DNA of 64,000 bases from UBA981 sp942490995. Lineage in GTDB: Bacteria > Pseudomonadota > Gammaproteobacteria > Ga0077536. Below, piece by piece: positions 36,338 through 44,807 of this stretch. Location of the stretch: the NCBI GenBank assembly GCA_942490995.1, contig CALOBG010000030.1, forward strand, positions 1-64,000. The letters run 5' to 3'. Under the pieces are notes generated by a model. The model made no database searches. It was not told the origin of the DNA and saw only the letters and a list, made by a program, of their open reading frames with translations. A program made the position numbers and the translations under genes. Within the stretch, counting starts at the first letter, position 1. Each line of letters begins with the position of its first letter.

Positions 36338-37996
36338 ATGCTCGCGTTTTTCGCATTCATCGTGGCGATGTTCATCAGCATGCTGCTGATCCCGCCCCTC
36401 ATGCGCTCGGCGCAGCGTTACGCGTTTATCGATCTGCCCTCGGCGCGCAAGGTGCACAACGTGCCGATCCCGCGTATCGGCGGCCTGGCGATGGTCGCCG
36501 GCGCGGTTACGCCGATCCTGCTGTGGGTGGATACCGGTCCGCGCGTGATGGGCTTTCTGTGGGGCGTGGCGATTATTCTCGCGTTCGGGTTGTGGGACGA
36601 CCGCAAGCCGCTCGATTACCGCCTCAAGTTCCTCGGCCAGCTCGGCGCGGTGCTGATCGCGGTGTTTTACGGCGGCATCGTGATCCGTTTCGCGCCGTTC
36701 TGTGGTTTCGAACCGATCCCGGAATCGGCGTCGATCGCGCTGACCATCTTTGCCCTGCTCGGGGTCACCAATGCCATCAACCTGTCCGACGGTCTCGACG
36801 GGCTCGCCGGCGGCACTACCTTGCTCAGTATCGGCGCGCTCAGTCTGTTGGCGTTTCTGGCCCACGACAGCGAACTGCTGATCCTGTCGATGGCGGTGAT
36901 GGGCGCGATCATCGGCTTCCTGCGCTACAACACTTATCCGGCGCAGGTGTTCATGGGCGATGCCGGCAGCCAGTTCCTGGGCTTCTCCGCCGGCGTGCTG
37001 GTGATCATTCTGACCCAGCAATCGAATCCGGTCCTGAGTCCCTCGATGCCGTTGCTGCTCCTCGGCCTGCCGTTGATCGATACGTTCCTGGTCATGGGCC
37101 AGCGCCTGCTCGAACGACGCTCGCCGTTCAAACCCGACCGCAACCACATCCATCACAAGCTGCTCAAGCTCGGACTCGACCACTACGAATCGGTGATCGT
37201 GATCTACACCCTGCAGGCGAGCCTGGTGTCGATGGCGTTCCTGTTCCGCTACCAGTCCGACCTGCTCAATATGAGCGTGTTTGCGGGCATGCTGACGGTA
37301 CTCGCCATATTGTTCGCCTTAGCCGGACAACGTGGCTGGTCGTTGCGAGCTGAACATCCCGATGCCGCGCCGCGCGCGGTGACGCAATTCGCCCGCGGGC
37401 TCAAGCGCCATGCGGTCCTGCGCCGCGCGCCGACCCTGTTTGCGGCTGTTTCGATGGCGCTGTTTGCCGGCTACGCGGTGACGGTGCTGGGCGCCATTCC
37501 CGCGGACGGCAAGTTCACCGGTATCGCGCTGTGGGCGGGAGCGCTGCTGGTGTATGGCTGGCGCGCACGGCGCGCCGAGTTTGCCTTGCTCGAACGCCTG
37601 ATCCTCTATGTCGCGATCACCACCATCGTGTTTTATTGGTGCGCCGAGCGCGGCGCGCCGCTGCCATTGCTGTCGATTGAGAACGCTTATTTCGTGGTAC
37701 TGGGAGTCAGCGTCATGATCGCCTACCGGTTCGCACCCCGGCGCTCGTTCGATGTCACGCCGACCGATTTTTTGATCATCCTCATAGCGCTGCTGGTGCC
37801 GACCCTGACCCGCACCATGTTTCCGCAGGACTATGTGGGCGAGGTTGCGGTCAAGACCCTGGTCCTGTTCTACGCCGTCGAACTGGTCCTCGCCGAAGCC
37901 CAGAAACGGCTGTGGCCGGTGCGCCTCGCGGCGTGCGCGATCCTGTCGCTGTTCGCCGCCCGGCTGTTGTACGGCAACATCGCCATCGGCGCCTGA
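36338..37996 (+). CDS. WecA-like UDP-GlcNAc:undecaprenyl-phosphate transferase with C-terminal extension
   Basis: This 552-residue membrane protein would start each repeat unit by transferring a sugar phosphate to undecaprenyl phosphate. The family motifs are VHNVPIPRIGGLAM, GLWDDRKPLDYRLKFLGQ, TNAINLSDGLDGLAGG, VFMGDAGSQFLGF and PDRNHIHHKLLKLGLDH. WecA itself is about 350 residues. Here roughly 200 more residues follow, with about six extra hydrophobic helices and no recognised domain. The gene lies between the exosortase and the TPR lipoprotein genes and shares their high-GC codon use. Confidence 0.87.
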   Translation: MLAFFAFIVAMFISMLLIPPLMRSAQRYAFIDLPSARKVHNVPIPRIGGLAMVAGAVTPILLWVDTGPRVMGFLWGVAIILAFGLWDDRKPLDYRLKFLGQLGAVLIAVFYGGIVIRFAPFCGFEPIPESASIALTIFALLGVTNAINLSDGLDGLAGGTTLLSIGALSLLAFLAHDSELLILSMAVMGAIIGFLRYNTYPAQVFMGDAGSQFLGFSAGVLVIILTQQSNPVLSPSMPLLLLGLPLIDTFLVMGQRLLERRSPFKPDRNHIHHKLLKLGLDHYESVIVIYTLQASLVSMAFLFRYQSDLLNMSVFAGMLTVLAILFALAGQRGWSLRAEHPDAAPRAVTQFARGLKRHAVLRRAPTLFAAVSMALFAGYAVTVLGAIPADGKFTGIALWAGALLVYGWRARRAEFALLERLILYVAITTIVFYWCAERGAPLPLLSIENAYFVVLGVSVMIAYRFAPRRSFDVTPTDFLIILIALLVPTLTRTMFPQDYVGEVAVKTLVLFYAVELVLAEAQKRLWPVRLAACAILSLFAARLLYGNIAIGA

Positions 37997-38077
37997 TTGT
38001 CGATGATTACCCGCCATTCGCCCGTTTGCAGGTGTAGAATGGTGCCCTGCACAAAAAGTCTTTCAGTAGGTTTTTCC

Positions 38078-40468
38078 ATGATCCGAACCCTCCGTTTCCT
38101 GTTATTGCTCAGCCTGGTGGTGCTGGTGGCCTGCGGTGGCGCCGAGGATCGTAAAACCGCTTACCGCAAGAAGGGCGACGAGTTCTACAGCGTCGGCAAC
38201 TTCGAAAAGGCGCGCCTGGAATATCAGAACGTGCTGCAAATCGACCCCAAGGATCTCGACGCCCGATTCGCGCTCGCCGAGACCCTGGAAAAGCTTGAAA
38301 ACTGGCAGGGCGCCGCGAGCCATTACCTGGCGATCCTGGGCGAGGATGCGGCCCACCACGGCGCGCTGCTGAACATGGGGCGGCTGTACCTGCTGTCGAA
38401 CAGCGACGAAAAAGCCCGCGAACACGCCGACAAGATCCTCGCCACCAGCCCCGACGATACCGAGGCCTTGATGCTGCTGGCCGGGGTCAAAGCCAAGGCC
38501 GGCGATCAGGACGGCGCGCGCAAGCTGGCGCAAAAGGTCCTGGACATCGATGCCACCAGCCCGGAGGCGTCGTCACTGATGTCTTCGCTGCTGCTGGTTG
38601 AGGGCAAAGTCGACGCGGCCATCGCCATGCTGCAGCAATCGATCGACGCCAATCCCGACCAGGTTGCGCTGCGTATCAACCTGGCCCGGGTTTACGCCCG
38701 CTCGGGACAGCTCGACAAGGCCAGCGAAGCATTTGCCGACGTGGTTGCGCTGGAACCGGAGCAGCTTGCGTATCGCAAGGCTTACGCGCGCTTTTTAATC
38801 GGCCTGAAGCGTAATGACGAGGCCGACACGGTGCTCAAACAGGCCATCGCCGATTTTCCGGAAGACCATACCGCCAAGCTCGCCTATGTCGAATTTCTGT
38901 CCGGCACTGCGGGCATCGATCGCGCCATCGAGGAACTCGGGCGGATGGCGGCGGCGGAACCGGACGAGCGCCGCTACCAGTTCGCGCTCGGTAAGGTGTT
39001 CGAAGCGGCCAACCGGCTCGATGACGCGGCCGAACTGTACCAGGGGTTGATCGGATCGATCGACGAAGGCCCGGAGCTGCTGCAGGCCAAGGAGCGCCTG
39101 GCGGTGGTCAAAACCCGTCAGCAGGACCTTGCCGGCGCACGCGTGCTGGTGGATGAAGTGCTGGCCGAAAGCCCGCGCAATACCGAGGCGTTGACCCTGC
39201 GCGGCACGCTGCTGCTGAACGAAGGCGACGCCAATGGCGCAATCGCCGATCTGCGCACCGTGCTCCGCGACGAACCGACCCGGGTCCCGGCGGTGCGCCT
39301 GTTATCACGTGCGCACCTGACCAACAAGGAACCGGAGCTGGCCCGCGACGTACTCAAGCAGGGCCTGGAGGCTAATCCCCAGTCCGCCGAGCTGGCCCTG
39401 GACCTGGCCAATTATTACGCCTCGCGAGAGGAACTCGACGAGGCCCTGGCGACCCTGAACGGCGTTATCGACGCCAACCCCAATGCCGCGCTGGCGCTCG
39501 AGGGGAAATTCAAGATCCTGGTCTACCGCAAACAGATGGACGAAGCGCTGGAAGTTGCCGAGCAGATCAAGCGCGCCGATCCGAATTCGGTCAAGGGCTA
39601 CCATTTCGCCGGCCTCGTGCGCCAGGCGCAGGGCGATTTCGAGGCCAGCATCGGCGAATTCCAGTCCGCGCTCGACCGCACCCCGCAGGCCGTGCAGCCG
39701 CTGGCGCAGCTGGTCAAAAGCTACCTGGCCCTGAAGCAGCCGGAGCAGGGCCGGGCCAAGCTCGCCGAAGTGATCGCGGCGCAGCCGAATCACTACGTCG
39801 CCCACAACCTGCTCGGCGAAATGTGGCTGGCGGACAAAAACACCGCCGCGGCGGAAAAAGAGTTTGAGGTTGCCATCGAGCAGAGCCCGCAATGGCCGAT
39901 CCCGTACCGCAATCTCGCCAGCGTTTACGTTGCTACCGAACGCCGCGACGAAGCAGTGAAACTCATGAAGCAGGGCATTGAAGCCACCGGTGGCTCGCCG
40001 CTGCTGGTCACCGGGCTGGCCAGCTACCTCGAGCAGACCGGCGATCTCGAGGCCGCGATCGCCGAATACGAGGCGGCCCTGGCGGCGCAGCCGGACTCTC
40101 AGCTGGCGGCCAATAACCTCGCCATGCTGCTGATTGAATACCGCGAGGACAAGGCCAGTTGGGAGCGCGCGCGCAAACTCGCCGAGCCGCTGCGCAATAC
40201 CGACCAGCCGGCTTACCTCGATACCATCGGCTGGATCGAATACAAGCTCGGCGCTTACGAGCAGGCCCTGCTGTTCCTCGAAAAGGCGGTCGAGCGGGCG
40301 CCCGATGCCAGCCTCATGCATTACCACCTCGGCATGGCCTACCACGCCAGCGGCAACGCGGTCGGCGCGCGCGAGCATCTCGGTCGTGCGCTGGAAAACG
40401 AGGTTGAATTCAAGGGCCGCGCCGAAGCCCAGGCAATCCTGACGCAACTTGCAGAGAAAAATGGCTAG
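38078..40468 (+). CDS. TPR-repeat lipoprotein of exosortase systems (PrsT-like)
   Basis: This is a 796-residue predicted lipoprotein. The ATG at 38078 follows GTAGG at 8 bp spacing and gives a signal with lipobox LVVLVAC followed by Gly; an upstream in-frame extension to 37997 lacks these features. The rest is about twenty tetratricopeptide repeats (for example FEKARLEYQNVLQIDPKDLD and LEAAIAEYEAALAAQPDSQ). Proteins of this design are found in exosortase loci and are annotated as PEP-CTERM-system TPR lipoproteins; a scaffold role in EPS export is assumed. It closes the EPS locus. Confidence 0.85.
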   Translation: MIRTLRFLLLLSLVVLVACGGAEDRKTAYRKKGDEFYSVGNFEKARLEYQNVLQIDPKDLDARFALAETLEKLENWQGAASHYLAILGEDAAHHGALLNMGRLYLLSNSDEKAREHADKILATSPDDTEALMLLAGVKAKAGDQDGARKLAQKVLDIDATSPEASSLMSSLLLVEGKVDAAIAMLQQSIDANPDQVALRINLARVYARSGQLDKASEAFADVVALEPEQLAYRKAYARFLIGLKRNDEADTVLKQAIADFPEDHTAKLAYVEFLSGTAGIDRAIEELGRMAAAEPDERRYQFALGKVFEAANRLDDAAELYQGLIGSIDEGPELLQAKERLAVVKTRQQDLAGARVLVDEVLAESPRNTEALTLRGTLLLNEGDANGAIADLRTVLRDEPTRVPAVRLLSRAHLTNKEPELARDVLKQGLEANPQSAELALDLANYYASREELDEALATLNGVIDANPNAALALEGKFKILVYRKQMDEALEVAEQIKRADPNSVKGYHFAGLVRQAQGDFEASIGEFQSALDRTPQAVQPLAQLVKSYLALKQPEQGRAKLAEVIAAQPNHYVAHNLLGEMWLADKNTAAAEKEFEVAIEQSPQWPIPYRNLASVYVATERRDEAVKLMKQGIEATGGSPLLVTGLASYLEQTGDLEAAIAEYEAALAAQPDSQLAANNLAMLLIEYREDKASWERARKLAEPLRNTDQPAYLDTIGWIEYKLGAYEQALLFLEKAVERAPDASLMHYHLGMAYHASGNAVGAREHLGRALENEVEFKGRAEAQAILTQLAEKNG

Positions 40469-40474
40469 TTTGAT

Positions 40475-40529
40475 CAGTTACCTATGAAAGTTAATTATAG
40501 AAATAGCATGAGAGAGTATCGGTAACTTA
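40475..40529 (+). other. AT-rich gap with a short inverted repeat
   Basis: The 102-bp gap after the TPR gene is AT-rich and contains AGTTACC followed about 40 bp later by GGTAACT, a 7-bp inverted repeat. There is no following T-run, so a terminator is not proven. Confidence 0.3.
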
Positions 40530-40570
40530 CTAATCTAGAATATTTATGCTAGATTTTACGGTGACCTTCT

Positions 40571-41779
40571 ATGGCCGTGGTTACCGTGAAAAAACGAATT
40601 GTCTGTGTGCTTTCCGCACTGCTCTGGGCCGGCCCGAGCGGCGCCGTCGAGGTCGATTTCAGCGGCAACGTCGGCCTTGAAGGGCGTTATTTCTGGCAGA
40701 ACCCGCGCGTGTCCGGGCAGCCGGACGGCACCATTTCGGTCTCCGTACAGCCCGAGCTTTACCTCAAATCCGACGACGGCGTGCAGAGTCTGCTGTTCAT
40801 CCCGTTCGCGCGCTACGACGAAAACGACTCGCGGCGTACTCACTTCGACCTGCGTGAGCTGAGCTACATTTTTGCCGCCAACACCTGGGAACTGCGGGCC
40901 GGTGTGCGCAAGGTGTTCTGGGGCGTGGCCGAGTCCAACCACCTGATCGATATCATTAACCAGTCCGACGCGGTCGAAAACTTCGATCTCGAGGACAAGC
41001 TCGGTCAGCCGATGATCAACCTCGCCCTGATCCGGGACTGGGGCACCGTCGACCTGTTTGTTTTGCCCGGCTTTCGCTCACGGACCTTTCATGGGCGGGA
41101 AGGGCGCTTTCAGGCGCCGCTGGTAATCGATACCGGCGCGGCGCGCTACGAATCCGCCGCCGAGCACAAACACGTCGACTACGCGGCCCGCTACTCGAAC
41201 TATTTCGGCGCTTTCGACGTCGGGCTCTACCATTTCTGGGGCACCAGCCGCGAACCGCGTTTCGAGCCCCATCTGCGCGCCTCCGGAGAGCCTGTGCTGC
41301 GCCCGGTGTACGAGCTGATCCACCAGACCGGCGCCGACGTGCAGGCCACGCTGGGGAACTGGCTGTTGAAATTCGAAGCCCTCAGGCGTCAGGGCCAGGG
41401 TGACACCTTTGCCGCTGCCGTAGGCGGTTTCGAATACACCTTCGTCGGCGTCTTTGGCACCGCGGTCGATGTCGGCGCGCTCGGCGAGTATCACTTCGAC
41501 GAACGTGGTCGGCGCGCGTTCATGCCGTTCGACGACGACGTTTTTGTCGGCTCGCGTATCGCTGTCAACGACGCCGCCGACAGCCAGCTTCTCGGTGGCG
41601 TCGTCGCCGATGTCAACGGCAACGGCTATTTTCTCAACGTCGAAGCGAGCCGCCGGATCGGCGATTTCTGGAAGGTGGAACTCGAACTACGCCTGCTGCT
41701 CGACGTCGCGAGCGGTGATCAGTTGGAGGCCTTCAGCCGCGACGACTACATCCAGGTCGAACTGCTGCGCTATTTCTGA
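40571..41779 (+). CDS. Predicted outer-membrane beta-barrel protein, family unknown
   Basis: This 402-residue protein has a signal peptide (VKKRIVCVLSALLWAGPSGA) and alternating beta-strand sequence throughout, and ends in LLRYF, a C-terminal Phe typical of outer-membrane barrels. The stretch LRAGVRKVFWGVAESNHLIDIINQSD recalls DUF1302-like proteins, but I cannot assign a family firmly. It follows the EPS locus in the same direction; whether it belongs to it is unclear, as an AT-rich gap of 102 bp separates them. It might be a glycan-related or general porin. Confidence 0.6.
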   Translation: MAVVTVKKRIVCVLSALLWAGPSGAVEVDFSGNVGLEGRYFWQNPRVSGQPDGTISVSVQPELYLKSDDGVQSLLFIPFARYDENDSRRTHFDLRELSYIFAANTWELRAGVRKVFWGVAESNHLIDIINQSDAVENFDLEDKLGQPMINLALIRDWGTVDLFVLPGFRSRTFHGREGRFQAPLVIDTGAARYESAAEHKHVDYAARYSNYFGAFDVGLYHFWGTSREPRFEPHLRASGEPVLRPVYELIHQTGADVQATLGNWLLKFEALRRQGQGDTFAAAVGGFEYTFVGVFGTAVDVGALGEYHFDERGRRAFMPFDDDVFVGSRIAVNDAADSQLLGGVVADVNGNGYFLNVEASRRIGDFWKVELELRLLLDVASGDQLEAFSRDDYIQVELLRYF

Positions 41780-41815
41780 GCACGCCAGGTTATCCACAGC
41801 CTGCCGATCCCGCCC

Positions 41816-41832
41816 GAAACGGGGACATTCCT
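41816..41832 (-). repeat. Inverted single copy of the short repeat that follows the toxin gene
   Basis: GAAACGGGGACATTCCT here is the reverse complement of the unit repeated at 42489-42643, with one A missing. It lies before the antitoxin promoter, so the toxin-antitoxin pair has copies of the repeat on both sides in opposite orientation. Confidence 0.7.
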
Positions 41833-41903
41833 GGTTAATCGGCGTTCCAACTTTTGCTTGATTTTGGGGCTGGATCAATCCATTTCCGCATAGGACGGCA
41901 TAC

Positions 41904-41931
41904 TTGACATGCGTACGAAAAAACGTACGCT
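41904..41931 (+). promoter_or_regulatory. Promoter and paired-hexamer operator of the YefM/YoeB operon
   Basis: A perfect -35 TTGACA (41904-41909) is followed at 16 bp by TACGCT (41926-41931). Between and over them lie two CGTACG hexamers (41912-41917 and 41924-41929), centred 12 bp apart within a larger palindrome (GCGTACG, six A, CGTACGC). YefM binds paired hexamers with a GTAC core at similar spacing in E. coli, so this is a good candidate for autoregulation. Confidence 0.65.
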
Positions 41932-41962
41932 TCATCGATCAGTTGAACGATGGATAGGTACT

Positions 41963-42205
41963 ATGACCGCGGTTACCGCCAGTGAGGCGCGAGCCAATCT
42001 CTATCGCCTGCTTGACGAAGTAGCGGCGTCGCATGATCCGCTGCTGATCACGGGTAAGCGGGGCAATGCCGTGCTGCTGTCCGAAGCGGACTGGAACGCG
42101 ATCCAGGAAACGCTGTTTCTGCTGTCGATCCCCGGCATGCGCGAGTCAATCCGCGAAGGCATGGATACACCTGTAGAAGCGTGTGACGAGGAACCAGGTT
42201 GGTGA
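41963..42205 (+). CDS. yefM: YefM/Phd-type antitoxin
   Basis: This is an 80-residue antitoxin that neutralises YoeB and represses its own operon. The N-terminal DNA-binding part is MTAVTASEARANLYRLLDEV, then PLLITGKRGNAVLLSEADWNAIQETLFLLS, the classic YefM pattern, followed by an acidic toxin-binding tail. The ATG at 41963 matches YefM starts; the longer frame to 41909 runs through the operator and is rejected. The stop overlaps the toxin start (GTGA). Confidence 0.92.
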   Translation: MTAVTASEARANLYRLLDEVAASHDPLLITGKRGNAVLLSEADWNAIQETLFLLSIPGMRESIREGMDTPVEACDEEPGW

Positions 42206-42465
42206 CCTGGCGGATCGTTTACACGAAACAGGCACAAAAAGACGCGAAGAAACTGGCTGCTGCCGGGCTGAAACCAAAGGCCGAGGCGCTCTTGCAATTG
42301 CTTGCGGAAGATCCCTTCCGAAATCCACCGCCTTTCGAAAAGCTCGTCGGCGATTTGAAGGGCGCCTGCTCGCGGCGTATCAACATTCAGCACCGTCTTG
42401 TGTATCAAATTCTGGAACCGCAGCGCGTCGTCAAGGTGCTGCGTTTGTGGACGCACTATGAGTAG
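42202..42465 (+). CDS. yoeB: YoeB/Txe-type mRNA interferase toxin
   Basis: YoeB is a ribosome-dependent endoribonuclease. The 87-residue protein ends with SRRINIQHRLVYQIL and LRLWTHYE. Residues equivalent to the E. coli catalytic set are present: Glu46, Arg65 and the His85-Tyr86 pair near the C-terminus (one Glu follows). The start is the GTG at 42202, which overlaps the antitoxin stop by 4 bp; a TTG one codon earlier is less likely. It should be active as judged by its residues. Confidence 0.92.
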   Translation: MTWRIVYTKQAQKDAKKLAAAGLKPKAEALLQLLAEDPFRNPPPFEKLVGDLKGACSRRINIQHRLVYQILEPQRVVKVLRLWTHYE

Positions 42466-42488
42466 GCGTACACACTGATTGACTCGGC

Positions 42489-42643
42489 AAAACGAGGAAT
42501 GTCCCGTTTTCGCGGGAAAACAAGGAATGTCCCCGTTTTCGGAGCGGGAAAACGAGGAATGTCCCCGTTTTCCCGTTTTCGCGGGAAAACAAGGAATGTC
42601 CCTGTTTTTCGGAGCGGGAAAACGAGGAATGTCCCCGTTTTCG
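42489..42643 (+). repeat. Five-copy array of a short palindromic repeat
   Basis: Five copies of a unit with core AGGAATGTCCCCGTTTTC lie at roughly 30-36 bp intervals (cores starting near 42494, 42523, 42555, 42591 and 42625). Successive units are joined by short linkers, so that GTTTTC of one pairs with GAAAAC of the next to form small hairpins. Small differences (a C or T in the C-run, G or A before AGGAAT) show they have drifted. The array fills the gap between the toxin and the antiporter gene. It resembles REP/MITE-type repeats; no transposase is nearby. Confidence 0.85.
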
Positions 42644-42656
42644 GAGAGCGTAACCA

Positions 42657-44447
42657 ATGAGTGAGATCCTGGGGCCGGTGCTGATTTTCCTGGTCAGTGC
42701 TATTGCGGTGGTGCTGGCGGCGAAGCGACTCGGGCTGGGCTCGGTGCTGGGTTACCTGCTGGCCGGGTTGCTGATCGGGCCGTGGGGGCTGGGCCTGATC
42801 CTGGATGCGGCGGTGATCCTGCATTTCGCCGAGTTCGGCGTGGTGCTGCTGCTGTTCCTGATCGGGCTCGAACTGAAGCCACGGCGGCTGTGGGAGCTGC
42901 GGCGCTCGATCCTGGGCGCCGGCGCCACGCAGCTCATGGTTACCGCCGGTCTGCTCGGCCTGGGCTTGTGGTTATGGGATTACGCGCCGCGCAGTGCCGT
43001 GGTGGCGGGGCTGGTGTTGGCCCTGTCCTCAACCGCCTTTGCGCTACAGATCATCGAGGAGCGCGGCTGGACGGACAGCGTCACCGGCAAAGCAGCGCTC
43101 GCGATCCTGCTGTTTCAGGATATCGCCGTGATCCCGCTGCTGGCGGTGATCCCGTTACTGGGTGCGGCTGACGCCAGCCCGGCCGGCCCGGCCTTGTGGT
43201 GGTCGATTGGGCAGGCCGGAGCGGTGATCGCCGCGACCCTGGTACTGGGTCCGCGACTTGCGCGACCGCTGTTTCGGCTCGTTGCCGCGACCGGCTCGCG
43301 GGAGCTGTTCACGGCCCTGTCGTTGGCCATCGTGTGCTCGATGGCGCTTGTCGTCGAGCAGATCGGGATGTCGATGGCCCTGGGGGCTTTCATCGGCGGC
43401 GTATTACTCGCCGATTCCGAATACCGTCACCAGCTCGAAATCGATATCGAACCCTTCAAAGGGCTGCTGATGGGCCTGTTTTTTATGGCCGTGGGCATGT
43501 CGATGGACGTCGGCCTGTGTCTTGAACAGCCGCTGCTCATCGCCCTGCTGGCGCTGGCCATGCTGGTGATCAAATTCGTGGTCCTGGCGGGTCTGGCATG
43601 GTCGATGCGATTGCGGGGACACCAGCCGTGGCAGCTTGCGGCGTTGCTGTGTCAGGGCGGTGAGTTCGGTTTCGTGGTGTTCCGCGCGGCCGCCGAAGGT
43701 GGCGTCATGCACGGCGGACAGGTCGATATTCTGAATGCGGTGATCGTGGTTTCGATGGTCGCGACACCACTGGTACTGGCGCTCACGGAGCGGATGGTGG
43801 CGAAGCGCCTCGGCGCCGCTGCACCGCCCGCAACCGCGCCGCCGGACGCCAGCCGGCCGGTGATCATTGCCGGTTACGGTCGCTATGGGCAGATTGTCGG
43901 GCGAATGCTGAACGCCAACGGTTATCGAACCACCCTCATCGATCGCGATCCTGATCAGATCGAGCTGGCCGGGCGCTTTGGCTCGGTGGTCCATTATGGT
44001 GACGCCACGCGTCTCGACCTGCTTGCCGCGGCCGGGGCAAAATCCGCCCGGCTGCTGGTGGTGGCCCTCGACGATGCGCTCGCGACCCGCCGCGTGGTCG
44101 ATCTCGCGCGCGAACACTATCCCGGACTGCCACTGGTGGTCCGGGTCCGCAACCGCAGCGAGGCCTTTGAGATGCTCGATCGGGGCGTGTTCACTTATGA
44201 TCGGGAAACCTTCAGCGCGGCGGTCGATTCCGCCGAGCGCGCGCTGGTCGCACTCGGCTTCGATGTTGCGCGCGCGAGCCGCGCCGGGGCCTTGTTCAAA
44301 ACCCACGACGAGCAGACCCTGACCGCGCTGCACGCCGTGCGCGAGGATCAGCAGCGCTACCTGTCGCTGAATACGATTGCGCGGGACGATCTGGAGTGCC
44401 TGATGCAGGCGGAACAGCGCGAGCCGGCACCCGGTTCGAGCGCCTGA
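42657..44447 (+). CDS. KefB/KefC-type K+/H+ antiporter with TrkA-N domain
   Basis: This 596-residue CPA2 family transporter has about twelve helices (residues 1-385), with the ion-pathway region ALAILLFQDIAVIPLL, and then a cytoplasmic Rossmann TrkA-N domain (RPVIIAGYGRYGQIVGRMLNANG, residues about 400-520). A glutathione- or nucleotide-type regulation is typical of the group. The ATG at 42657 lies just after the repeat array. It was probably present before the repeats expanded; no link with the toxin genes is evident. Confidence 0.9.
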   Translation: MSEILGPVLIFLVSAIAVVLAAKRLGLGSVLGYLLAGLLIGPWGLGLILDAAVILHFAEFGVVLLLFLIGLELKPRRLWELRRSILGAGATQLMVTAGLLGLGLWLWDYAPRSAVVAGLVLALSSTAFALQIIEERGWTDSVTGKAALAILLFQDIAVIPLLAVIPLLGAADASPAGPALWWSIGQAGAVIAATLVLGPRLARPLFRLVAATGSRELFTALSLAIVCSMALVVEQIGMSMALGAFIGGVLLADSEYRHQLEIDIEPFKGLLMGLFFMAVGMSMDVGLCLEQPLLIALLALAMLVIKFVVLAGLAWSMRLRGHQPWQLAALLCQGGEFGFVVFRAAAEGGVMHGGQVDILNAVIVVSMVATPLVLALTERMVAKRLGAAAPPATAPPDASRPVIIAGYGRYGQIVGRMLNANGYRTTLIDRDPDQIELAGRFGSVVHYGDATRLDLLAAAGAKSARLLVVALDDALATRRVVDLAREHYPGLPLVVRVRNRSEAFEMLDRGVFTYDRETFSAAVDSAERALVALGFDVARASRAGALFKTHDEQTLTALHAVREDQQRYLSLNTIARDDLECLMQAEQREPAPGSSA

Positions 44448-44807
44448 CAGCGGTTACTCGAGCGTGTACACGGCTGACGGGGTCATACGCAAATAGAAGA
44501 ATTAAGATTAAGTATTTAAAGTAACTATATTAATTTATTAATATTTATATCGAAATTCACCAGTGATCTAGAGCTATTCTTCAGGTTATTGATAAATATG
44601 CTTTAATTTCTTATCGATTTTCCGTTTTTTGCAATATAAGACCAATAAAAACTTAATAAAATCATAAAATAAAGAATAATAATTAATGTTATTACGAGAA
44701 TCTGCAACCAGCCCGCAACCGCGCGGCGCGCGTCGTTCGCAGCCGGGCGCCCACGGTGATACGTGGGGGTGGCGCGGGGCGAGGCAGCGCGGAGCGCAAG
44801 TTTGTCG
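44448..44807. other. Intergenic region with a very AT-rich core
   Basis: About 360 bp before the fixL-like gene. The core (about 44490-44700) is nearly all A/T, in sharp contrast with the GC-rich surroundings. No coding frame is convincing. It could be a promoter or nucleoid-protein binding region, or an inserted remnant. Confidence 0.45.

Noticed and set aside
35204..37183. A 659-residue minus-strand frame opposite the exosortase and WecA-like genes
   Set aside because: It is rich in His, Gln and Arg, spans two well-supported plus-strand genes, and is an antisense shadow of GC-rich codons.
41790..41798. A perfect DnaA box (TTATCCACA)
   Set aside because: It is single, follows a stop codon, and no dnaA, dnaN or cluster of boxes is nearby, so an origin is not supported.
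42489..42643. CRISPR array
   Set aside because: The units are only about 18-25 bp with linkers of a few bases that are themselves repeated, so there are no unique spacers, and no cas genes are near.
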